DNA of 13,456 bases, taken from contig CAIVVS010000087.1 of NCBI GenBank assembly GCA_903909415.1, forward strand, positions 1-13,456. The letters are read 5' to 3'. The notes under the pieces were generated by a model that saw only the letters and a list, made by a program, of their open reading frames with translations, did no database searches and had not been told where the DNA came from. Position 1 is the first letter of the stretch, and each line of letters opens with the position of its first letter. The DNA comes from an uncultured Pseudomonadota bacterium. Lineage in GTDB: Bacteria > Pseudomonadota > Gammaproteobacteria > Burkholderiales > SG8-39. A program made the translations under genes and the position numbers. Below, in pieces: positions 1-6,142 of the stretch.

Positions 1-1
1 C

Positions 2-316
2 CGCGTCCCGTCCGCGCCGGACCGCGCCGGCGCGAAGCTGCACCTCGCGCTGTGGCAGAGCGGCCTGTCCACCCGGGTCAGCGCGGGCGAGAACCGCGGC
101 GAGCTGCTGCAGCACGACTACGTGGTGCGCCAGTGGGCCAGCCCGCAGCCGCTCGCCGCCGACGGCGCGGCCAGCGCCCTGGCGGCGATCACCTTGCCGG
201 GCGCGAAGCCCGGCCTGGCGGGTGCGACCGCCTTCGTGCAGAACGCGGCGGGCGAGGTGCTGCAGGCCTGGTCGCTGCCCTTGTGCGAGGCGCAGTCGGG
301 ATCCGGCGGCCGGTAG
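2..316 (+). CDS. DUF1223 family secreted protein, C-terminal fragment
   Basis: The open frame runs in from the left edge and ends at TAG 314-316, giving about 104 residues of a C-terminus. Visible pieces are LHLALWQSGLSTRVSAGENR, then HDYVVRQWA, then a closing AFVQNAAGEVLQAWSLPLC. From memory, this combination is typical of the end of DUF1223 proteins, which are secreted or periplasmic thioredoxin-like proteins of unknown function common in Proteobacteria. The N-terminus with the expected signal peptide and Cys motif lies outside the window, so neither can be checked. It converges on phnN with a gap of only 17 bases. Nothing ties it to phosphonate metabolism, so it is read as a flanking gene. 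Family assignment is by motif memory only. Confidence 0.72.
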   Translation, partial: RVPSAPDRAGAKLHLALWQSGLSTRVSAGENRGELLQHDYVVRQWASPQPLAADGAASALAAITLPGAKPGLAGATAFVQNAAGEVLQAWSLPLCEAQSGSGGR

Positions 317-333
317 ACGCCGCGGGGCCGGAC

Positions 334-906
334 TCAATCCCCGGCGAGGATGGCGGCCAGGCGCGCGGCAGCCTCGCTGACCGGCCCGTCGTTGACGATG
401 GTGTGCGCGCCCGGGCCGGTCGGCAGGTCCAGCGTCGCGCTGCGTGCCAGCCGTGCTTCTATCTCCCCGCGGCTCTCTCTGCCGCGCGCGAGCAGCCGCT
501 CCATGACGCGCCCGGGCGGCGCGGTGAAGGCCAGCACGCGCAGGTCTGGGTAGCGCGCCCTGGCCGCGGGCAGGTGCTCGCGCGAGCCGTTGACGATCAC
601 CCGCCCGCCCGCGGCCAGCCAGTCATCCAGTTCGCGGCGCACGCCGTAGGCCAGTCCGTTGGCTTCCCAGTGCAGCGCGAAGCCGCCGGCCCGCTGCAGC
701 TCGTCCCACGCCATGCGCGTCACGGGCTCGTGGACCTCGCTCGCGCCCGGGGCCGCCGCCGGCCGCGTGATCGTGCGCCGCGCGATGCGCACCGGCGCAT
801 GCGGCGGCAGCATCGCCAGCGCCGCCGCGATCACGGTGTCCTTGCCCACGCCCGAGGGACCGACCGCGTAATAGAGGCGTCCCAACGCCGGCACGGTCGC
901 GCCCAC
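334..906 (-). CDS. phnN: PhnN, ribose 1,5-bisphosphate phosphokinase
   Basis: The 190-residue protein is close to the roughly 185 of E. coli PhnN. It opens with a guanylate-kinase-like P-loop, GPSGVGKD at residues 16-23, after a short beta strand (GRLYYAV). Further support comes from RRTITRP near residue 43 and VIVNGSRE near 103. PhnN phosphorylates alpha-D-ribose 1,5-bisphosphate with ATP to give PRPP, the last step of the C-P lyase pathway, in the cytoplasm. The start is GTG at 904-906; it directly abuts the TAG stop of the DUF1045 gene, so translation is probably coupled, and no in-frame ATG lies upstream of the P-loop. It is the last gene of the phnF-DUF1045-phnN unit. Its presence implies that ribose 1,5-bisphosphate is made here, which matters for the role of DUF1045. 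Confidence 0.93.
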   Translation of the reverse strand: MGATVPALGRLYYAVGPSGVGKDTVIAAALAMLPPHAPVRIARRTITRPAAAPGASEVHEPVTRMAWDELQRAGGFALHWEANGLAYGVRRELDDWLAAGGRVIVNGSREHLPAARARYPDLRVLAFTAPPGRVMERLLARGRESRGEIEARLARSATLDLPTGPGAHTIVNDGPVSEAAARLAAILAGD

Positions 907-1683
907 CTAGGCGCCTCCCAGCGGGAAGCTGGCGATGCGCCACAGCGGATCGCCCGGCGCGCGCTCCTCGAACAGCGCGATGGCGTCGAAGCGCACGCCG
1001 CCGGTCAGCGCGGGCGCGAAATGGCGCCGGGCCGCCTGTTCGACCATCATCGCCTCGCTCGCGTTGAGCGAGCCGAGCGAGCCGGTCAGCGTGACGTGGA
1101 AGCGGTACTCCCTGAGCACGTACGGATAGCCCCATCGCGCCAGCATCTGGGTCTGCCGCGGCGAGAGCACGGCGGCGTGCCGGCGCGGCGGGTTGCCGGC
1201 GTTCGGCGGCGCGCGCAGGACGTCGAGCGCCATCACGCAGTCGTCGGCGAGCGCGCCCAGCGCCGCGCTGTCGTCCCGGGGACGCAGCGCGAGGAAGCTG
1301 CCCAGCTTGGCGACCGTCATCGGTTCCAGCGAGAACGGCGCATGGCGCGCGGCGACCTCGGCCGCGGCGGCGCGGAGCCGGTCGACGTCAGTGCCGGCGG
1401 CGAGCCGCATCGGCGCCTTCAGCGTCGCGTGGAAGCCGTAGCGCCGCGGCTCGGCGGTGAGTTCATGGAAGCGCTCGGCCGTGAGGCCGCGCGGAACGGG
1501 CTGCGCCAGCGCGCCGGCCGGTGCGTCGCGCCGCGTCGCGTCCCGGCCCAGCCAGGCGGCGCCCAGTCGCGCGAGCTCGCTCCCTGAAGCGTCGTAGTAC
1601 ACGGCGTAGCGCGGGCGCGGGGCGGTGCGCGCCTCCCCGTGGTGGCCGGCGCCGTCCGACACGATCTGGAAGGGCGTGTGCAT
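907..1683 (-). CDS. DUF1045 phosphonate-operon protein, 2H phosphoesterase superfamily
   Basis: The 258-residue protein contains two H-x-T-L motifs: HATL at residues 85-88 (in YGFHATLKAPM) and HVTL at 196-199 (in YRFHVTLTGSL). A pair of H-x-[TS] motifs spaced like this defines the 2H phosphoesterase fold, whose members open cyclic phosphates (for example 1'',2''- or 2',3'-cyclic phosphates). From family knowledge, DUF1045 proteins are widespread in phn operons and were annotated as putative phosphonate metabolism protein. The gene sits between phnF (4-base gap) and phnN (no gap), and no PhnP-type metallo-beta-lactamase is in the window. I infer that it opens 5-phosphoribosyl 1,2-cyclic phosphate to ribose 1,5-bisphosphate for PhnN. 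The family core begins near residue 25 (RPRYAVYY), so the N-terminus is slightly long. The family call is firm; the reaction is inference. Confidence 0.88.
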   Translation of the reverse strand: MHTPFQIVSDGAGHHGEARTAPRPRYAVYYDASGSELARLGAAWLGRDATRRDAPAGALAQPVPRGLTAERFHELTAEPRRYGFHATLKAPMRLAAGTDVDRLRAAAAEVAARHAPFSLEPMTVAKLGSFLALRPRDDSAALGALADDCVMALDVLRAPPNAGNPPRRHAAVLSPRQTQMLARWGYPYVLREYRFHVTLTGSLGSLNASEAMMVEQAARRHFAPALTGGVRFDAIALFEERAPGDPLWRIASFPLGGA

Positions 1684-1687
1684 GGCA

Positions 1688-2422
1688 TCAGGTCCCGGGT
1701 TTGAACACGAGCTGCACCCGGTCGGCCGCGAACTCGGTTTCGCAATACTCGATCGGCTTGCCGCGCGTGTCGACGTTCACGCCCTCGACGTGCAGCACCG
1801 GCAGCGAGGCGGATTGCCGCAGCCTGCCTGCGACACCGGCCGAGGGCAGGCGCGCGGTGACCCAGCTGGTCTTGCGGGTGAAGTCGGTGACGCCGAACTC
1901 GGCGTAGGCGCGGGTGAGCGAGCCTAGCCGCTCGAACGCCTCGGCGATGCCCTCGAAGCGGGACGCGGGCAGCAGATGCACGGCCTCGCTCACCGGATGG
2001 CCGCGCGCCTCGCTCAGGGTGTGCAGGCGCACCAGCCTGCTGCCGCGCGGAACCTGCAGCCGTTTGGCTGCGTTGGCATCGGCGCGGACCAGCGCGGCGT
2101 CCAGCAGCAGGCGGCGGCTGTGCACGCCCGAGGCATCCATGTTCTCGGTGAAGCGCGTGCGCCGGCCCAGCGCGTAGTCCACCGCGAAATCGGCCACGAA
2201 GGTGCCGCTGCCGCGCGCCACGCGCACCAGCCCGCGCGCGGCGAGGCTGGAGATCGCCTGGCGCACCGTGTGGCGGTTCACGCCGAAACGTTCCGCCAGC
2301 TCGTGCTCGCCCGGCAGGCGCGTGCCCGGCAGCGCCTTGCCGTCGGCGATGTCATCGGCCAGCGCCCGCTCGATCCGGGACCACACCGTGCCGCCGTCCT
2401 TCCTGTCGCCCGCCTTTGCCAT
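1688..2422 (-). CDS. phnF: PhnF, GntR/HutC-family transcriptional regulator
   Basis: The 244-residue protein has an N-terminal winged helix of the GntR type (about residues 12-78: LPGEHELAERFGVNRHTVRQ, then ARGLVRVARGSGTFV). A C-terminal UTRA ligand-binding domain follows (about 95-240: SRLVRLHTLSEARGHPVSEA, then PIEYCETEFAADRVQLVF). This is the HutC/PhnF subfamily layout. PhnF homologues are usually repressors of phosphonate or phosphate uptake genes, relieved by a ligand bound in UTRA. The gene is transcribed away from phnG, and the intergenic region holds a palindrome TGTCTAGACA (2489-2498) matching the GTCTAGAC core used by HutC-type relatives such as DasR. It therefore probably controls phnG-phnM and may control itself. 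The ligand is unknown. The ATG at 2420-2422 has only a weak purine-rich stretch upstream. Confidence 0.93.
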   Translation of the reverse strand: MAKAGDRKDGGTVWSRIERALADDIADGKALPGTRLPGEHELAERFGVNRHTVRQAISSLAARGLVRVARGSGTFVADFAVDYALGRRTRFTENMDASGVHSRRLLLDAALVRADANAAKRLQVPRGSRLVRLHTLSEARGHPVSEAVHLLPASRFEGIAEAFERLGSLTRAYAEFGVTDFTRKTSWVTARLPSAGVAGRLRQSASLPVLHVEGVNVDTRGKPIEYCETEFAADRVQLVFKPGT

Positions 2423-2432
2423 GTGCCCGTCG

Positions 2433-2450
2433 CTGTCAATAAAGCTTCAC
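2433..2450 (+). promoter_or_regulatory. Candidate Pho box upstream of phnG
   Basis: CTGTCAATAAAGCTTCAC matches the E. coli Pho box consensus (CTGTCATAAATCTGTCAC with allowed variants) at about 13 of 18 positions by eye. The first half CTGTCA is intact and the second half ends TCAC. It lies in an AT-rich island between phnF and phnG, where PhoB control of a C-P lyase operon is expected. The distance to the proposed -10 (21 bases) is about one helical turn longer than in classic sites, which lowers confidence. Confidence 0.45.
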
Positions 2451-2477
2451 ATTCGGAGCGGATGATTTTGCTACAGT
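2446..2477 (+). promoter_or_regulatory. Candidate phnG promoter with extended -10
   Basis: TACAGT at 2472-2477 matches 4 of 6 bases of the -10 consensus and is preceded by TG at 2469-2470, giving an extended -10 (TGCTACAGT). TTCACA at 2446-2451 matches the -35 consensus at 5 of 6 positions, but the spacer is 20 bases; activation by PhoB at the overlapping Pho-box-like site could compensate. Transcription would begin near 2484, just ahead of the palindrome at 2489-2498. This is a reading by eye, not a measured start. Confidence 0.4.
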
Positions 2478-2488
2478 CCTTTCCAACA

Positions 2489-2498
2489 TGTCTAGACA
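2489..2498. promoter_or_regulatory. Candidate PhnF operator TGTCTAGACA
   Basis: This is a perfect 10-base palindrome located just after the predicted transcription start of the phnG operon and overlapping the first possible phnG ATG (2488). GntR/HutC regulators bind inverted repeats with a similar core: DasR sites contain GGTCTAGACC and the mycobacterial PhnF site contains TGGTATAGACCA. Its place between phnF and phnG fits repression by blocking promoter clearance. I saw no second copy of this palindrome near phnC. Confidence 0.65.
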
Positions 2499-2505
2499 AG
2501 ATTTC

Positions 2506-3003
2506 ATGACAGGCACGGACGGGGACGGGGACGGCGCCGCGGCGCGCCAACGGCGCATGTCGCTGGTGGCGCGCAGCCGGCTCGCCGACATCGAGGCCGC
2601 CTGGGCCGCGCTCGGCGAAGTGCCGGCGCATGCGTTCCTGCGCGCCCCGGAAACCGGCCTCGCGATGGTGCGCGCGCGCGCCGGCGGCGACGGGGACAAG
2701 TTCAACCTGGGCGAGATGACGCTGACCCGCTGCGTGGTGCGCCTGGCCAGCGGCGAGACCGGCGTGGGCTACGTGCAGGGACGCTCGGCCCGCCATGCGG
2801 AGCTCGCGGCGCTGGCCGATGCGCTGGCGGTCCATCCTGCCTGGGCCGAACGCATCGAACACGGCCTGCTGCGTCCGCTGGCCGCGCGCCTTGCGTCGAG
2901 GGACCAGGTCGCGCGCGCCAGGGCGGCGTCCAGCCGGGTCGAGTTCTTCACCATGGAGCGCGGCGCCGAGCCGGGCGGTCCGCGCGCCGGAGACGCCGCA
3001 TGA
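2506..3003 (+). CDS. phnG: PhnG, C-P lyase core subunit
   Basis: PhnG is a subunit of the cytoplasmic PhnGHIJ core complex, which attaches the phosphonate to the ribose of ATP. Key stretches match E. coli PhnG: RRMSLVARS, then APETGLAMVRARAGGDGDKF, then EMTLTRCVVRLASGETGVGY, VQGRSARHAELAALADAL, and the closing SSRVEFFTMERG. With the start at ATG 2506 it has 165 residues (E. coli about 150). An in-frame ATG at 2488 is embedded in the operator palindrome and would leave only about 4 leader bases, so I prefer 2506; neither has a clear Shine-Dalgarno site, and ATG 2557 (MSLVARS) is a third option. The N-terminal DGDGDG stretch is low-complexity and not part of the family core. The stop overlaps the phnH ATG (ATGA). 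Confidence 0.9.
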   Translation: MTGTDGDGDGAAARQRRMSLVARSRLADIEAAWAALGEVPAHAFLRAPETGLAMVRARAGGDGDKFNLGEMTLTRCVVRLASGETGVGYVQGRSARHAELAALADALAVHPAWAERIEHGLLRPLAARLASRDQVARARAASSRVEFFTMERGAEPGGPRAGDAA

Positions 3004-3638
3004 ACCTCGCAGCAGACCTGTCGGGCGTCGGGCCCGGCTTCGCGGATCCGGTGTTCGGGTCGCAGGCCGTGTTCCGCGCGGCGCTGGACGCCTTGTCGCA
3101 CCCGGGACGGGTGTTCGACGTCGAGTCGCCGCAGGCGGTGCCGGACGGCCTGCACCCCGCGGCGGCCGCGCTCGCGCTGGCGCTGCTGGATACCGACACC
3201 ACGCTGTGGATCGCGCCTCCGCTGGACAGCCCCCCGGTGCGGGCCTGGCTGCGCTTCCATACCGGATGCCCGTTCGCCGCCGGCCCCGGGACGGCGGACT
3301 TCGCGCTGCTGGACTCGTTGGCGACGGCCGGGGACCTGGGGGACTTCAGCTCGGGCAGCGACGAGCGACCCGAGGCCTCCGCCACCCTGATCGTGCAGGT
3401 GGAGGCGCTCGCCGCCGGGGCCTCCGACGTGCTGGATGGCCGATTGTCGCTGCGCGGGCCCGGCATCCAGTCCGTCGCGCGACTCGCGGTGGCCGGCGCG
3501 GACGCGCGCTTCATCACGCGCTGGCAGGCACGGCGCCCGCTGTTTCCGCGCGGCTGCGACCTGCTGCTCGCCTGCGGCCACCGGCTCGCGGGCCTGCCCC
3601 GCACCACCGACCTGGCATCCGGCATGGAGGCGAACTGA
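3000..3638 (+). CDS. phnH: PhnH, C-P lyase core subunit
   Basis: The 212-residue protein (E. coli PhnH about 194) has a family-typical opening, GFADPVFGSQAVFRAALDAL followed by SHPGRVFDV. Later come LLDTDTTLWIAP, WLRFHTGCP near residue 78, and a C-terminal block with RGPGIQS and FPRGCDLLL. PhnH forms the outer subunit of the (PhnGHIJ)2 complex and is required for formation of the ribose 1-phosphonate triphosphate; it has no catalytic motif of its own. The ATG overlaps the phnG stop in ATGA, with GGAG 7 bases upstream, so translation is coupled. It is followed one base later by phnI. Confidence 0.93.
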   Translation: MNLAADLSGVGPGFADPVFGSQAVFRAALDALSHPGRVFDVESPQAVPDGLHPAAAALALALLDTDTTLWIAPPLDSPPVRAWLRFHTGCPFAAGPGTADFALLDSLATAGDLGDFSSGSDERPEASATLIVQVEALAAGASDVLDGRLSLRGPGIQSVARLAVAGADARFITRWQARRPLFPRGCDLLLACGHRLAGLPRTTDLASGMEAN

Positions 3639-3639
3639 C

Positions 3640-4761
3640 ATGTACGTCGCGGTGAAGGGAGGCGAGCGCGCGATCGAGGCGTCCTACCGCCTGCTCGACG
3701 AGCGCCGGCGCGGCGATCCGGCCGAGCCGGAACTGTCGCTGGCGCAGGTGCGCGGCCAGCTGGGCCTGGCGGTGGACCGCGTGATGACCGAAGGGTCGGT
3801 GTACGACCCGGAGCTCGCGGCGCTGGCGGTCAAGCAGGCCTCGGGCGACCTGGTCGAGGCGATCTTCCTGTTGCGCGCCTACCGCGCGACCCTGCCGCGC
3901 CTGGCCTACACCGAGCCGGTGGACACCACGCGCATGGGCATCGCGCGGCGCATCTCGGCGGCCTTCAAGGACCTGCCGGGCGGCCAGGTGCTCGGGCCGA
4001 CCTACGACTACACGCAGCGCCTGCTGGATTTCAGCCTCGCGGCTTCGGCGGGCAGCGGCGCGCCCACCGTGCGCGAGGCGGGCAATGACGCGCTCGCCAC
4101 CGCGCTGCCCGAGGAGGCGATGCCGCGCGTCACCGACCTGCTGGGTGACGAGGGCCTGATCGAACGCCATGTGCCCGCCGAGGGCGACCCGGACCCGATG
4201 GACCTGACGCGCGAGCCGATCCGCTTCCCGGCCGACCGCGCCACGCGCCTGCAGAACCTGGCGCGCGGCGACGAGGGCTTCCTGCTGGCGATGGGCTACT
4301 CGACCCAGCGTGGCTACGCGAACAACCATCCCTTCGCCGGCGAGATCCGCTACGGCACGGTCGAGGTGGAGGTGGTGCCGGAGGAGCTCGGCTTCCCGGT
4401 GGTGATCGGCGAGGTCGAACTCACCGAGTGCCAGATGGTGAACCAGTTCGCCGGCTCCGCGACCCTGCCGCCGCAGTTCACGCGCGGCTACGGCCTCGCG
4501 TTCGGGCACTCCGAGCGCAAGGCGATGGCCATGGCGCTGGTGGACCGCTCGCTGCGCGCGCGCGAGCTGGGCGAGGCGGTCACCGCTCCCGCGCAGATGG
4601 AGGAGTTCGTGCTCTCGCATTCCGACAGCCTGGAGGCCTCGGGCTTCGTGCAGCACCTGAAGCTGCCGCACTACGTGGACTTCCAGTCGGAGCTCGAGCT
4701 GCTGCGCCGGCTGCGCGCGGTCGCCATCGAAGCGGGAGGCCGCGATGAACGCGCCGTCTGA
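3640..4761 (+). CDS. phnI: PhnI, C-P lyase nucleosidase subunit
   Basis: PhnI is the purine nucleosidase-like subunit that, with PhnG, H and L, replaces the adenine of ATP by a phosphonate. The 373-residue protein begins MYVAVKGGERAIEAS (E. coli about 354). Typical stretches are LGPTYDYTQRLLDF, MGYSTQRGYANNHPFAGEIR, and GEVELTECQMVNQF. His339 and His344, in QHLKLPHYVDF, have the spacing of E. coli His328 and His333, which bind zinc near PhnJ. The open frame extends upstream, but ATG 3640 has GGAGG 9 bases ahead, begins at the family N-terminus, and comes one base after the phnH stop. Its end overlaps phnJ by 17 bases. Confidence 0.96.
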   Translation: MYVAVKGGERAIEASYRLLDERRRGDPAEPELSLAQVRGQLGLAVDRVMTEGSVYDPELAALAVKQASGDLVEAIFLLRAYRATLPRLAYTEPVDTTRMGIARRISAAFKDLPGGQVLGPTYDYTQRLLDFSLAASAGSGAPTVREAGNDALATALPEEAMPRVTDLLGDEGLIERHVPAEGDPDPMDLTREPIRFPADRATRLQNLARGDEGFLLAMGYSTQRGYANNHPFAGEIRYGTVEVEVVPEELGFPVVIGEVELTECQMVNQFAGSATLPPQFTRGYGLAFGHSERKAMAMALVDRSLRARELGEAVTAPAQMEEFVLSHSDSLEASGFVQHLKLPHYVDFQSELELLRRLRAVAIEAGGRDERAV

Positions 4762-5671
4762 CGCGCCCTGGACCCGGGGGCAGTACAACTTCGCCTACCT
4801 GGACGAGCGCACCAAGCGCATGATCCGCCGCGCCATCCTCAAGGCGGTCGCGATTCCCGGCTACCAGGTCGCGTTCGGCAGCCGCGAGATGCCGCTGCCC
4901 TACGGCTGGGGCACCGGCGGCATCCAGGTCACCGCCGCGATCCTCGGGCCGGCCGACGTGCTCAAGGTGATCGACCAGGGCTCGGACGACACCACCAACG
5001 CGGTCAACATCCGCCGCTTCTTCGCGAAGACCGCGGGCGTGGCGACCACCACGCTGACGCGCGAGGCGACCGTCATCCAGACCCGCCACCGCATCCCCGA
5101 GACGCCGCTCTCCGAGGGGCAGGTGCTGGTCTACCAGGTGCCGATCCCCGAGCCGCTGTCCAAGCTGGAGCCGCGCGAGGCCGAGGCGCGGCGCATGCAC
5201 GCGCTGTCCGAGTACGGCCTGATGCACGTGAAGCTCTACGAGGACGTGGCGCGCTACGGGCGCATCGCCACCACCTACGACTATCCGGTGAACGTGAACG
5301 GGCGCTACCTGATGTCGCCCTCGCCGATACCCAAGTTCGACAACCCGAAGATGCACATGAACCCGGCGCTGCAGCTGTTCGGCGCGGGGCGCGAGAAGCG
5401 CATCTACGCGGTGCCGCCCTACACCAAGGTGGAAAGCCTGGACTTCGAGGACCATCCCTTCGAGGTGCAGCGCTGGGACCGGCCGTGCGCGCTGTGCGGC
5501 GCGACCGACACCTTCCTCGACGAGGTGCTGACCGATGACCGTGGCGGGCGCATGTATGTGTGCTCGGACAGTGATTTCTGCCAGGAAACCCGGGCAGGCC
5601 AGGCAAGCCAGGCGTCCCAGGAAACCCAGGCAGGCCAGGCGGGGCAGGAACGCAGGGAGCACCAGGCATGA
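4745..5671 (+). CDS. phnJ: PhnJ, radical-SAM alpha-D-ribose 1-methylphosphonate 5-phosphate C-P lyase
   Basis: This is the enzyme that breaks the C-P bond. The cluster cysteines are Cys248, Cys251 and Cys273, and the thiyl cysteine is Cys279 (CALCG, then CSDSDFC). This is exactly 7 residues beyond E. coli Cys241, 244, 266 and 272. Gly39 in IPGYQVAFGSREMP corresponds to the glycyl-radical Gly32. So the active site is complete. The ATG has GGGAGG 5 bases upstream, inside phnI. The total is 308 residues against 281 in E. coli; most of the excess is a 29-residue Q/A/G-rich tail after Cys279, made of two 12-residue repeats (QETRAGQASQAS and QETQAGQAGQER) and encoded by a tandem DNA repeat. The stop overlaps the next ATG in ATGA. 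That next gene is a GNAT, not phnK as in E. coli. Confidence 0.96.
   Translation: MNAPSDAPWTRGQYNFAYLDERTKRMIRRAILKAVAIPGYQVAFGSREMPLPYGWGTGGIQVTAAILGPADVLKVIDQGSDDTTNAVNIRRFFAKTAGVATTTLTREATVIQTRHRIPETPLSEGQVLVYQVPIPEPLSKLEPREAEARRMHALSEYGLMHVKLYEDVARYGRIATTYDYPVNVNGRYLMSPSPIPKFDNPKMHMNPALQLFGAGREKRIYAVPPYTKVESLDFEDHPFEVQRWDRPCALCGATDTFLDEVLTDDRGGRMYVCSDSDFCQETRAGQASQASQETQAGQAGQERREHQA
5582..5653 (+). repeat. phnJ: Two tandem 36-base units encoding the PhnJ C-terminal tail
   Basis: Two 23-base blocks at 5582-5604 and 5618-5640 differ at only one base (CCCGGG against CCCAGG) and lie 36 bases, or 12 codons, apart. The rest of each unit is a weaker match built of CAGGC/CCAGG words. Read in frame they give QETRAGQASQAS and QETQAGQAGQER. 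This looks like a slippage- or duplication-derived extension after the last essential cysteine of PhnJ, ending just before the GNAT start. Confidence 0.75.
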
Positions 5672-6141
5672 AGCCGGCGCTGGACGACGACGATACGGTA
5701 GCCTGCGTGCTGGAGATCCGAGAGGCGCGCGCGTCCGACCTGGACGCCGTGGTCGCGCTGATGGCGCAACTGGGCGGCGGGGCGCCGCTCGCGCCGGGCC
5801 AGGCGCGAGCGATCTTCGACCGCTACGCCGACTACCCGGACTACCGGCTGTACGTCGCGCTGCGCGACGGCCGGGTGGCGGGCTGCTTCTCGATGCTGGT
5901 GATGGACAACCTCGCCCATGGCGGCGCGAAGTCCGCGATCGTCGAGGACGTGGTGGTGGATGCCGCGCTGCGCGGGCAGGGCATCGGCACCCGCATGATG
6001 GACTTCGCGCGCGGGCGCGGCCGGGAGCAGGGCTGCTACAAGCTCGCGCTCTCCTCCGGCATGCCGCGCGAGGCGGCGCACCGCTTCTACGAGTCGCTGG
6101 GCTTCCGGCGGCATGGCTACAGCTTCTGGACGGAGACCTGA
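5668..6141 (+). CDS. GNAT-family N-acetyltransferase, probable aminoalkylphosphonate acetyltransferase
   Basis: The 157-residue protein has the GNAT fold pattern: EIREARASDLDAVVALM, LYVALRDGRVAGCFSM, IVEDVVVDAALRGQGIGTRM with the acetyl-CoA pyrophosphate loop R-G-Q-G-I-G at 102-107, and AHRFYESLGF near 137-146. E. coli PhnO (144 residues), which acetylates aminoalkylphosphonates including aminomethylphosphonate, has the same order of elements and an AHRFY motif. I infer a PhnO-like role but do not assign the symbol, because GNATs are hard to tell apart by eye. The start overlaps the phnJ stop (ATGA) with GGGAG 8 bases upstream, and phnK begins one base after the stop, so it is a co-translated member of the operon. 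The first 15 residues (DDDDTV region) are an unconserved-looking leader. Confidence 0.85.
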   Translation: MKPALDDDDTVACVLEIREARASDLDAVVALMAQLGGGAPLAPGQARAIFDRYADYPDYRLYVALRDGRVAGCFSMLVMDNLAHGGAKSAIVEDVVVDAALRGQGIGTRMMDFARGRGREQGCYKLALSSGMPREAAHRFYESLGFRRHGYSFWTET

Positions 6142-6142
6142 G

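Noticed and set aside
300..333. GC-rich bases between the DUF1223 gene and phnN as a terminator
   Set aside because: Only short, imperfect GGCG/CGCC pairings are visible and there is no T tract; not distinguishable from background in such GC-rich DNA.
52..1587. A 511-codon open frame on the plus strand across the phnN and DUF1045 genes
   Set aside because: It is a shadow of the minus-strand genes: Arg-rich low-complexity translation, while the opposite frames contain a P-loop and paired HxT motifs.
2434..2439. TTGACA on the minus strand as a -35 element for phnF
   Set aside because: A -10 at the usual spacing would fall inside the phnF coding region, after its start codon. No usable phnF promoter could be defined by eye.
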